DNA from: Candidatus Rokuibacteriota bacterium
GTDB taxonomy: Bacteria; Methylomirabilota; Methylomirabilia; Rokubacteriales; CSP1-6
DNA: 6,353 nt
Direction of reading: 5' to 3'
NCBI GenBank assembly: GCA_016201575.1
Contig: JACQCN010000003.1
Location: 1 to 6,353, forward strand
Below, one piece after another: positions 1 through 6,353 of this stretch. Within the stretch, counting starts at the first letter, position 1, and every line of letters begins with the position of its first letter. The translations under genes were made by a program, and so were the position numbers. A model generated the notes under the pieces. It did not search any database, had not been told where the DNA came from, and worked only from the letters and a program-made list of their open reading frames with translations.

Positions 1-10
1 GCCCGCGATC

Positions 11-50
11 GGGGGGAGGTTCGGAAGGGGCGGCAAAGCCCCCCTCCGAG
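11..50 (-). repeat. 40-bp hairpin repeat downstream of rho (copy A), possible terminator
   Basis: This is the second copy of the element found after rex (6031-6070), in the same orientation relative to its gene. It folds better than copy B: TCGGA (21-25) pairs with 45-49 and GGGGC (27-31) pairs with 38-42, separated by a small internal loop, with a 6-nt loop GGCAAA (32-37). On the transcript the hairpin is followed by ACCTCCCCCC, not by a T-tract. The arms are conserved between copies while the loop is not. It lies 21 bp past the rho stop. A role in 3'-end formation or RNA stability is plausible but not shown. Confidence 0.7.
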
Positions 51-55
51 GGTCC

Positions 56-69
56 AGCCCCCTCCGAGG
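56..69 (-). repeat. Half copy of the hairpin repeat arm between rho and repeat copy A
   Basis: AGCCCCCTCCGAGG (plus strand, 56-69) repeats the right arm of the neighbouring element (37-51) with one C fewer. On the transcript this gives two successive CCTCGGAGGGGG arms after the rho stop, 18-19 bp apart. It begins 3 bp past the stop codon. It may be a partial duplication of the element or an alternative partner for its C-rich tail. Confidence 0.55.
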
Positions 70-71
70 AT

Positions 72-1394
<1,323 letters not shown>

Positions 1395-1400
1395 TCGGGG

Positions 1401-1404
1401 CTCC
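1401..1404 (-). promoter_or_regulatory. Ribosome binding site supporting the upstream rho start
   Basis: GGAG on the minus strand lies six bases before the ATG at 1394. The alternative ATG at 1325, where the E. coli-like sequence begins, has no purine-rich site at suitable spacing. This favours the longer 440-residue product. Confidence 0.5.
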
Positions 1405-1407
1405 GGG

Positions 1408-1432
1408 GCGGCGCCAAACGCTCAGGCGCCGC
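1408..1432 (-). promoter_or_regulatory. Stem-loop in the rho leader, directly upstream of the ribosome binding site
   Basis: A perfect 8-bp stem (GCGGCGCC at 1408-1415 paired with GGCGCCGC at 1425-1432) encloses a 9-nt loop. It ends three bases before the putative Shine-Dalgarno at 1404-1401. No T-tract follows, so it is not an intrinsic terminator. A second imperfect hairpin lies upstream at 1483-1508 (5-bp outer stem GTTCT/AGAAC and 4-bp inner stem GAGC/GCTC). Rho is known to be autoregulated through its leader in E. coli, so a structured leader would fit, but control here is inference. Confidence 0.35.
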
Positions 1433-1435
1433 GCA

Positions 1436-1537
1436 TCAAGTTGGGCGTGGCTTACGCAGGTCTTCTACGGGGTTGGAACCACGTTCTCGTGAGCCATGCT
1501 CCCAGAACAGGGCGATATTGTCAACGTTTTTGTTCAT
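1436..1537 (-). CDS. Doubtful 33-codon ORF between surA and rho (possible rho leader peptide)
   Basis: An ATG at 1537-1535 overlaps the surA stop as ATGA and opens a 33-codon frame ending in TGA at 1438-1436, 41 bp before the rho start. The peptide begins MNKNVDNIALFWEHGSRERG and ends DLRKPRPT; I recognise no domain. For: the stop/start overlap resembles the mfd-surA junction, and E. coli rho also has a short leader ORF (rhoL), though I see no sequence similarity. Against: there is no clear Shine-Dalgarno, the first codons are AT-rich unlike the neighbouring genes, and the same bases carry a promoter-like TTGACA. A non-coding leader is the likelier reading. Confidence 0.15.
   Translation of the reverse strand: MNKNVDNIALFWEHGSRERGSNPVEDLRKPRPT
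1496..1524 (-). promoter_or_regulatory. Candidate promoter for rho
   Basis: On the minus strand a perfect -35 hexamer TTGACA (1524-1519) is followed after 17 bp by GAGCAT (1501-1496), a poor -10 with 3 of 6 consensus matches. The box sits in a locally AT-rich patch (about 1512-1540) that stands out from the GC-rich surroundings, just after the surA stop and about 125 bp before rho. This placement would give rho its own promoter and a leader of roughly 95 bases. The weak -10 keeps confidence moderate. Confidence 0.4.
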
Positions 1538-2559
1538 ATGCGCACTTCGATGATCGCGCGCTTCTTGATCTCCTCGAGCCACGCGTCGAGGCGCGCCTGG
1601 TACTTCTGGCGGAACAGGATGTCCCGGATCTGCTGGCGGACCCGGGTGAGCCCCTCGCCTTCCAGCGCCTCCTTGGCCTCCAGCTTGACCAGGTGGTAGC
1701 CCAGGTCGCTGCGGAACGGGGGAGACACCTGCCCGGGGGACAACGCCAGGATCCTCGACTCGATGTCCTCGGCCAGCTCGCCCCGCTTCAGGGTGCCGAG
1801 GTCGCCTCCGTCCTTGGCGGTGGCGTCCTGGGAGACCTCCCGGGCCAGCTCGGCGAAGTCGGCTCCGGCCAGGAGACGGGCATAGACGGCATTGGCGCGC
1901 TCCAGCGCCGCGGCCCAGCCCGCGTCGCTCCGCTCCTTGTCGGGCGCGATCATGATGTGGCGCGCGTGATAGGTCAGGCCGGTCTCGAGCTTGGCCCGGT
2001 TCTCCTGCAAGTAGCGGTCGACCTCCTGCTCGGTCACCGAGACGCGGAAGGCCACCTTGCGGCGGATGACCTTGGCGATCATGATCTGCTCGCGGAGCTT
2101 CTTCTTGACCGCGTCCATGGTGAGGCCCTGCTTCTTGACGATGGCCTCGAACTCCTCCTCGGTGTTCAGGTTCATCTTCTTCATGCGCGCCGCGATCTCT
2201 TCCGACAGATCCGCGTCGTCGACGGCGATCTTCTCGCGGTCGGCCTCCTGCAGCTGGAGCCGGCTCTCGATCAGGCGGCTCAGCAGCCGGTGCGCGAGCT
2301 CCTCGTCGCTCATGGTGTCCTGCCCGCGGCTCTCGACCTTGTAGTAGAGGACGTTCTCGCGCAGCTCGTTGAGGGTGATGACGTCGTTGTTCACGACGGC
2401 GACGATCCGGTCCATCACGCCGTCGTCCTCGAACGCTTCTTTGGCCGTCTTGCCTTTCTGTCCGGAGCCCGGCATCCACCCCGGGAGCCAGGAGGCGCAG
2501 CCGCCGAGGAGGAGGCTGAGGACAAGGGCGACGCCGCAGGCCCGGGAGCTTGGTCTCAT
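1534..2559 (-). CDS. surA: SurA-type peptidyl-prolyl isomerase lipoprotein with one parvulin domain
   Basis: This is a periplasmic foldase/chaperone of the SurA family, expected to bind unfolded outer-membrane proteins and isomerise X-Pro bonds. The 341-residue product opens with a lipoprotein signal: hydrophobic ALVLSLLLGG (11-20) ends in a lipobox LGGC with the modified Cys at 21. Alanine at +2 would favour the outer membrane under E. coli sorting rules. A short linker precedes the SurA N-domain (about 48-165, beginning VMDRIVAVVNNDVITLNEL). A single parvulin domain spans about 197-294, with YHARHIMI (197-204), GGDLGTLKRGEL (251-262) and DLGYHLVKLE (285-294). A charged C-terminal helix ends the protein. 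E. coli SurA is about 428 residues, has two parvulin domains and is not a lipoprotein, so the symbol denotes the family; PrsA-like naming is possible. No clear Shine-Dalgarno precedes the ATG, which overlaps the mfd stop (ATGA), so translation is probably coupled to mfd. Confidence 0.9.
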   Translation of the reverse strand: MRPSSRACGVALVLSLLLGGCASWLPGWMPGSGQKGKTAKEAFEDDGVMDRIVAVVNNDVITLNELRENVLYYKVESRGQDTMSDEELAHRLLSRLIESRLQLQEADREKIAVDDADLSEEIAARMKKMNLNTEEEFEAIVKKQGLTMDAVKKKLREQIMIAKVIRRKVAFRVSVTEQEVDRYLQENRAKLETGLTYHARHIMIAPDKERSDAGWAAALERANAVYARLLAGADFAELAREVSQDATAKDGGDLGTLKRGELAEDIESRILALSPGQVSPPFRSDLGYHLVKLEAKEALEGEGLTRVRQQIRDILFRQKYQARLDAWLEEIKKRAIIEVRI

Positions 2560-5500
2560 GGCCGCACCGGGCGGGAGGCGGTCCTCACCTTCTCCAGCTG
2601 GCCCAGGAGCGCGAGCAGCGACTGGCGCGTGGCCGGCCAGTCGGTGGTCGTGATGCTCGCTTCCAGCCCGAACTCGCGGCTCATGCGCAGGCGCCCGCGG
2701 CTCTCCTGGAGCAACCGCACCAGGCGCTCGGAGTCGATCGGCGTGCTCTCGCTGAACTTGATCATGGCCTTCCCAGCGCGGGTCTCGAGCTTCTCGACCC
2801 CGAGGCCGCGTGCCACCACCCTGATCCCCACCACCTGGAGGAGATGCTCGACCGCCGGGGGCAGGGGCCCGAAGCGGTCCGCCAGCTCGCCCCGCAGGTC
2901 GTCCACGTCCGCGGCGCTGGTCGCGCCGGTGAGTCGCTTGTAGAGAGCGAGCCGCTGGTTCACCTCGGGCACGTAGGTTTCGGGCAAGTACGCTTCGACG
3001 TCGACGGTGACGACCGGGTCGACGGGTGCCTCGGTCGTGGCGCCGCTCGATTCTCGCACGGCCTCGGCCAGGAGCTTCGTGTAAAGATCGTAGCCGACGG
3101 CGGCCATGTGGCCGTGCTGGTCGGCGCCCAGCAGGTTCCCGGCGCCGCGGATCTCGAGGTCCCGCAGGGCAAGCTTGAACCCCGAGCCCAGCTCCGTCAA
3201 CTCCTGGATCACGCGGAGCCGCCGCTCCGCCTGCTCGTCCATCCGCCCGTCGGCGGGGATCAGCAGGTAGGCGTAGGCCTGCTGCCGCTCGCGCCCCACC
3301 CGCCCCCGGAGCTGGTAGAGCTGGGCCAGCCCGAACCGGTCGGCGCGGTTGATGATGATCGTGTTGGAGGCGGGGATGTCGAGCCCGGACTCCACGATCG
3401 CCGTGGACACCAGCACGTCGGCCTGGCCGCTGGCGAACTTCACCATGACCGCCTCGAGGTCCCGCTCCCGCATCTGCCCGTGGGCCATCACCACGCGGGC
3501 GTCGGGCACCATCTTCTGGACGAACGCCGCCATCGAGGCGAGGGACTGGATGCGGTTGTGGACGAAGAAGACCTGCCCGCCGCGCTCGCGCTCGCGCTCG
3601 AGGGCCTCCTTGATCACCGCCCGGCTGAAGCGGCAGACGTGGGTCTCCACGGGCAGCCGCTCGAGCGGCGCCGTCTCGATGACGGAGAGGTCGCGGACGC
3701 CGGAGAGCGACATGTACAGCGTGCGCGGGATGGGCGTGGCCGTGAGCGAGAGCACGTCGACCGAGGCCCGGAGCTGCTTGATGCGCTCCTTGTGGGCGAC
3801 GCCGAAGCGGTGCTCCTCGTCGATGACGAGGAGGCCGAGGTTCTTGAACTCGACGTCCCTGGAGAGGAGCCGGTGCGTGCCGATGACGACGTCCACCGTC
3901 CCCTTCCGAAGCCCCTCCACGATCGCCTTCTGCTCCCTGGGCGACCGGAAGCGCGAGAGCAGCTCGACCCGGGCGGGGAACGGGCCGAAACGGTCGGCGA
4001 ACGTCGCGAAGTGCTGCTGCGCGAGCACGGTCGTCGGCACCAGCACCGCGGCCTGCGCGCCGTCGGCGACGGCCTTGAAGGCGGCGCGCAGGGCGACCTC
4101 CGTCTTCCCGTAGCCGACGTCGCCCGCGACGATGCGGTCCATCGGCCGCTCCGCCTCCATGTCGGCCTTCACCTCCTCGATGCCGCGGAGCTGGTCGGGC
4201 GTCTCCTCGTAGCGGAACGCGGCCTCGAACTCGCGCTGCCAGCCGGTATCGGGCGAGAAGCCGTGGCCCCGCGCCACCGAGCGCTGGGCATAGAGCTTCA
4301 GGAGGTCCTCGGCCATCTCGCGGAGCGAGGCGCGAACGGACTCCTTGACCCGCTGCCAGGCCGCGCCCCCGAGCCGGTCGAGGCGGGCCTGGCTCGCCTC
4401 GGCGCCGAGGTACTTGGAGATCAGGTCGAGGCGCTCGACCGGGAGGTAGAGCTGGCTGCCCTCGGCGTACTCCAGCAGGAGGAAGTCGGCGTCCCGGTCG
4501 CCGACCTTCATCGTGCGGAGCCCGAGGTAACGGCCGATCCCGTGGTCCTCGTGGACGACGAGATCGCCGATCTGCAGGTCGGTGAACGCGGTGAGGGCGG
4601 CGCCGCGCTCGTAGCGGGGCCGGCGGAGCGGGCGGCGCCGGGCGCCGAAGATCTCCTCCTCGGTGAGCAGCACGAAGGCGAGCGCGGGGATCGTGAAACC
4701 CCCGGAGCACTCCCCCACCACGACCCCGAGCCGCTCCGGCCCCCACAGCGTCTCCACGGGCCCCGCCTCCAGCGTGTGCTCCCGGAGGATCTGCCGGAGC
4801 CGGTCGGCTTGGTGCTGGTCGCTCGCCACCAGCCGGACGCGCGTGCCGTCGGCGAGCCAGCGCAGCAGCTCGCCCTCGAGCTGACGGAACTGCCCGTCGA
4901 AGCGCCCCACCGAGTGCGTGTCGAAGTCGAACGGCGCGACGTCATCATCGCCCGCGGCCGCGCCCCGGCGCCCGGCGGGGAGGAGCGCCAGCTCGAGCCG
5001 CTGCCGCTCGGCCAGGAGCTCCGCGAGGGGCACCACCGAGGGCGCGTCGTCCGGCGGCGTGTCCAGGATCTCCGCGCTGTCGAGCACGACCGGGGCGGCG
5101 CCGGGCAGATAGGCGAGCAGGTCGGCCGCGGTCGCGCCCGCCCTCAGGGGCAGGACCACGAGATCCTCGAGCGTGTCGGTCGAGCGCTGCGAGGTTGGGT
5201 CGAAGAGCCGGATCGACTCGATGTCGTCGCCGAGGAACTCCAGGCGGGCCGGTCGCCGGTGGACCGGCGAGAACACGTCCACGATGCCGCCGCGCACGCT
5301 CCACTGCCCGACCTCGACGACCGTGTCCACACGCTCGTACCCCGCCTGCTCGAACGCCTCCAGCAGAAGATCGCGGTCGAGGCTGTCGCCGGCGCCCAGA
5401 CGGACCGTCGCGGACTTGAAGCGGTCGGGCTCGGGCAGCGGGTGCGTGAGCGCGGCCGGCGTGGCGACGACGGCGATCGACTCGCCGGCGAGCAGCCGGT

Positions 5501-5846
5501 GGCAGATCAGCGCGCGGGCGCCATCCGCCTCGCGGTGGCGCCCGCCGCGCCAGAGCCGCGGCTCCGGCGGCGGGAACTCCACGGCGCGGGCGCCGAAGAA
5601 GCGGAGGTCGCCGGCCCAGCGCTGGGCCTCGACCAGGCCGGGCACCAGGACCAGACACGGCCGAGGGTCCGGGTCGGCGAGGGTGGCCACGACGAGGGCG
5701 CGGGCCGTGCCCCACAGCCCGGTCGCGCGCAGGCGGACCACTCCCCGGGCCCAGGCGGAGGCGAGCGCGCGATACGGGGCCCAGTCGCCGAGCGAGACGG
5801 ACTGCATCTGGATCATGCTGCCAACAGGTGCGGACACCGGGTCCAT
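2556..5846 (-). CDS. mfd: Transcription-repair coupling factor Mfd
   Basis: Mfd is a cytoplasmic ATP-driven DNA translocase that pushes RNA polymerase off DNA at lesions and hands the site to UvrA for nucleotide excision repair. The 1096-residue product is slightly short of the usual ~1150. The N-terminal UvrB-like module (about 40-235, including RGGIVDVFSP at 185-194) has a degenerate P-loop region at 41-57 without GKT, as in other Mfd proteins. The CarD-like RNA-polymerase-interaction domain follows at about 424-480 (IGDLVVHEDHGIGRYLG). The motor has Walker A GDVGYGKT (575-582), DEEH (676-679), LTATPIPRTL (701-710) and QLRGRVGR (845-852). The relay region DLEIRGAGNLLG (897-908) and a C-terminal TRCF domain (about 955-1055) complete the family architecture. 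The start is uncertain: ATGs at 5846, 5816 and 5807 all lack a good Shine-Dalgarno, and a stop at 5900-5898 bounds the frame. The longest is reported. The stop overlaps the next gene's start by ATGA. Confidence 0.96.
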   Translation of the reverse strand: MDPVSAPVGSMIQMQSVSLGDWAPYRALASAWARGVVRLRATGLWGTARALVVATLADPDPRPCLVLVPGLVEAQRWAGDLRFFGARAVEFPPPEPRLWRGGRHREADGARALICHRLLAGESIAVVATPAALTHPLPEPDRFKSATVRLGAGDSLDRDLLLEAFEQAGYERVDTVVEVGQWSVRGGIVDVFSPVHRRPARLEFLGDDIESIRLFDPTSQRSTDTLEDLVVLPLRAGATAADLLAYLPGAAPVVLDSAEILDTPPDDAPSVVPLAELLAERQRLELALLPAGRRGAAAGDDDVAPFDFDTHSVGRFDGQFRQLEGELLRWLADGTRVRLVASDQHQADRLRQILREHTLEAGPVETLWGPERLGVVVGECSGGFTIPALAFVLLTEEEIFGARRRPLRRPRYERGAALTAFTDLQIGDLVVHEDHGIGRYLGLRTMKVGDRDADFLLLEYAEGSQLYLPVERLDLISKYLGAEASQARLDRLGGAAWQRVKESVRASLREMAEDLLKLYAQRSVARGHGFSPDTGWQREFEAAFRYEETPDQLRGIEEVKADMEAERPMDRIVAGDVGYGKTEVALRAAFKAVADGAQAAVLVPTTVLAQQHFATFADRFGPFPARVELLSRFRSPREQKAIVEGLRKGTVDVVIGTHRLLSRDVEFKNLGLLVIDEEHRFGVAHKERIKQLRASVDVLSLTATPIPRTLYMSLSGVRDLSVIETAPLERLPVETHVCRFSRAVIKEALERERERGGQVFFVHNRIQSLASMAAFVQKMVPDARVVMAHGQMRERDLEAVMVKFASGQADVLVSTAIVESGLDIPASNTIIINRADRFGLAQLYQLRGRVGRERQQAYAYLLIPADGRMDEQAERRLRVIQELTELGSGFKLALRDLEIRGAGNLLGADQHGHMAAVGYDLYTKLLAEAVRESSGATTEAPVDPVVTVDVEAYLPETYVPEVNQRLALYKRLTGATSAADVDDLRGELADRFGPLPPAVEHLLQVVGIRVVARGLGVEKLETRAGKAMIKFSESTPIDSERLVRLLQESRGRLRMSREFGLEASITTTDWPATRQSLLALLGQLEKVRTASRPVRP

Positions 5847-5930
5847 GGATTCAGGTGCGGGCCGCGGACCGCGATCACCGAGGCGCGCCGACGGCGCTCA
5901 CTCCAACCCTTCCGGCCATGGCGGCCCGAC

Positions 5931-5975
5931 GGCCACGCCCCGCAATGGTACCTCGCGTGGCCAACAGCACGCGAG
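5931..5975 (-). promoter_or_regulatory. Two overlapping 8-bp inverted repeats in the rex-mfd gap
   Basis: The gap between the rex hairpin and mfd (6030-5847) is about 184 bp, very GC-rich, and shows no convincing -35/-10 pair or other gene. Within it, 5931-5938 (GGCCACGC) is perfectly complementary to 5955-5962 with a 16-nt loop, and 5952-5959 (CTCGCGTG) is perfectly complementary to 5968-5975 with an 8-nt loop. The two stems share 5955-5959, so an RNA could form only one at a time. They lie 85-130 bases upstream of the mfd start. This could be a leader switch or an operator, but 8-bp stems arise by chance in such GC-rich DNA and no T-tract or binding-site consensus supports a mechanism. Confidence 0.2.
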
Positions 5976-6030
5976 CCGCCCCGCGGCCAGCCGCGCCGTT
6001 CGAGCGCACGCTCCGCCGGCGCAAGCCTTG

Positions 6031-6070
6031 CGGGGGAGGTTCGGAAGGGAGGCGGCCGCCCCCCTCCGAG
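6031..6070 (-). repeat. 40-bp hairpin repeat downstream of rex (copy B), possible terminator
   Basis: This block matches 11-50 (downstream of rho) at about 32 of 40 positions when aligned without gaps. The two outer parts are nearly identical (GGGGGAGGTTCGGAAGGG and GCCCCCCTCCGAG in plus-strand orientation), and only the central loop region differs. It can fold as an imperfect hairpin: 6041-6045 pairs with 6065-6069, 6047-6049 pairs with C residues at 6062-6064, and the centre GGCGGCCGCC (6051-6060) is a perfect palindrome. It starts 4 bp after the rex stop codon. No T-tract follows on the minus strand, so it is not a classical intrinsic terminator. It may protect the 3' end, assist Rho-dependent termination, or belong to a dispersed intergenic repeat family. 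Confidence 0.7.
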
Positions 6071-6074
6071 TGAC

Positions 6075-6353
6075 CTATCGAGTCCCCTGGGCGAGGTAGA
6101 AACTGAGCGTCTCCAGCTCGATCGAGAGGTCGACGTCCTTGAGGCGCACGTCGCGGGGCACGCGGATGCGCGACGGCGCGAAGTTCAGCACGGACCGGAT
6201 GCCGGCCGCCACCAGCTGGTCGGTCACCGCCTGGGCCGACTCGGCGGGGACGGCCACGATGGCGATCTGAATGCCGCGCGCCTTGATCTCGCGCGCCATG
6301 TCGCGGGGGGCGAGGATGGGAACGCCGTCGACCTCGCGGCCGACCTTGGCCGC
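6075..6353 (-). CDS. rex: Redox-sensing transcriptional repressor Rex, C-terminal part (5' end outside window)
   Basis: Rex is a cytoplasmic DNA-binding repressor that senses the NADH/NAD+ ratio and releases its operators when NADH rises, usually controlling respiratory or fermentative genes. Only the last 92 residues are present; the frame is open to the window edge, so the winged-helix domain and the GxGxxG NAD-binding loop cannot be seen. An internal ATG at 6299 is not the start, because the in-frame codons above it (AAKVGREVDGVPILAPRD) continue the Rex pattern. Recognisable family blocks in the fragment are IAIVAVPAESAQ (residues 30-41), GIRSVLNFAP (51-60) and VDLSIELETLSFYL (74-87). The last matches the C-terminal helix that Rex dimers exchange. 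The stop is TAG at 6077-6075. A hairpin repeat begins 4 bp beyond the stop, and mfd follows after 228 bp, so rex is probably a separate transcription unit. Family assignment is firm; its targets cannot be judged here. Confidence 0.93.
   Translation of the reverse strand, partial: AAKVGREVDGVPILAPRDMAREIKARGIQIAIVAVPAESAQAVTDQLVAAGIRSVLNFAPSRIRVPRDVRLKDVDLSIELETLSFYLAQGTR

Noticed and set aside
1437..1510. Possible tRNA, from a GGTTCCAACCC segment resembling a T-arm on the minus strand.
   Set aside because: The T-loop consensus is violated, no complementary acceptor stem or anticodon arm can be drawn, and no CCA-like end follows.
1441..2943. 500-codon plus-strand open frame opposite surA and the end of mfd.
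   Set aside because: It spans two real genes on the opposite strand, has no recognisable domain and has mirror-codon composition.
3582..3599. Three tandem GCGCTC hexamers.
   Set aside because: They encode a short Glu-Arg run (ERERER) inside the intact Mfd motor domain; this is codon repetition, not an independent element.
2560..4746. The surA reading frame stays open for about 2.2 kb upstream, inside mfd, suggesting a giant 1070-residue fusion.
   Set aside because: The upstream part is Arg/Pro/Gly/Ala-rich low-complexity translation of mfd in another frame, typical of GC-rich DNA. A proper lipoprotein signal starts at 2559.
5847..6030. Possible promoter or small gene between rex and mfd.
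   Set aside because: No -35/-10 pair, sigma-54 site or credible coding frame with a ribosome binding site could be identified on either strand.

Overview
The window is a GC-rich bacterial chromosome segment with every gene on the minus strand. In transcription order it holds the 3' end of rex (NADH-sensing repressor, cut by the window edge), mfd (transcription-repair coupling factor), a SurA-type lipoprotein peptidyl-prolyl isomerase/chaperone, and rho (transcription termination factor). The SurA-type protein implies a diderm (outer-membrane) organism. Gene content, high GC and the style of the intergenic repeats suggest a soil or subsurface lineage such as Methylomirabilota/Rokubacteria or a deltaproteobacterial relative. 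That placement is an impression only; nothing here fixes the taxon.

Layout from right to left (direction of transcription). 6353-6075: C-terminal 92 codons of rex. 6070-6031: an imperfect hairpin repeat right after the rex stop. 6030-5847: a GC-rich gap with two overlapping inverted repeats and no clear promoter. 5846-2556: mfd, complete. 2559-1534: surA-like gene, overlapping the mfd stop by ATGA, so mfd and surA look translationally coupled. 1533-1395: a 139-bp gap that is locally AT-rich, with a perfect TTGACA box, two stem-loops and a doubtful 33-codon ORF. 1394-72: rho, complete. 69-11: a second copy of the hairpin repeat plus an extra half copy, right after the rho stop.

Mfd removes stalled RNA polymerase at DNA lesions and recruits excision repair; Rho ends transcription and frees RNA. 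Two motors that dislodge RNA polymerase therefore sit in one cluster. The SurA-like lipoprotein acts in the periplasm on outer-membrane protein folding, and its link to mfd is probably positional rather than functional. Rex responds to the NADH/NAD+ ratio and appears to be a separate unit.

All four genes are recognisable housekeeping families with intact motifs. I see no mobile element, CRISPR array, RNA gene or defence locus, and no sign of a novel multi-gene system. The most noteworthy non-coding signal is the 40-bp hairpin repeat found just downstream of both rex and rho in the same orientation.
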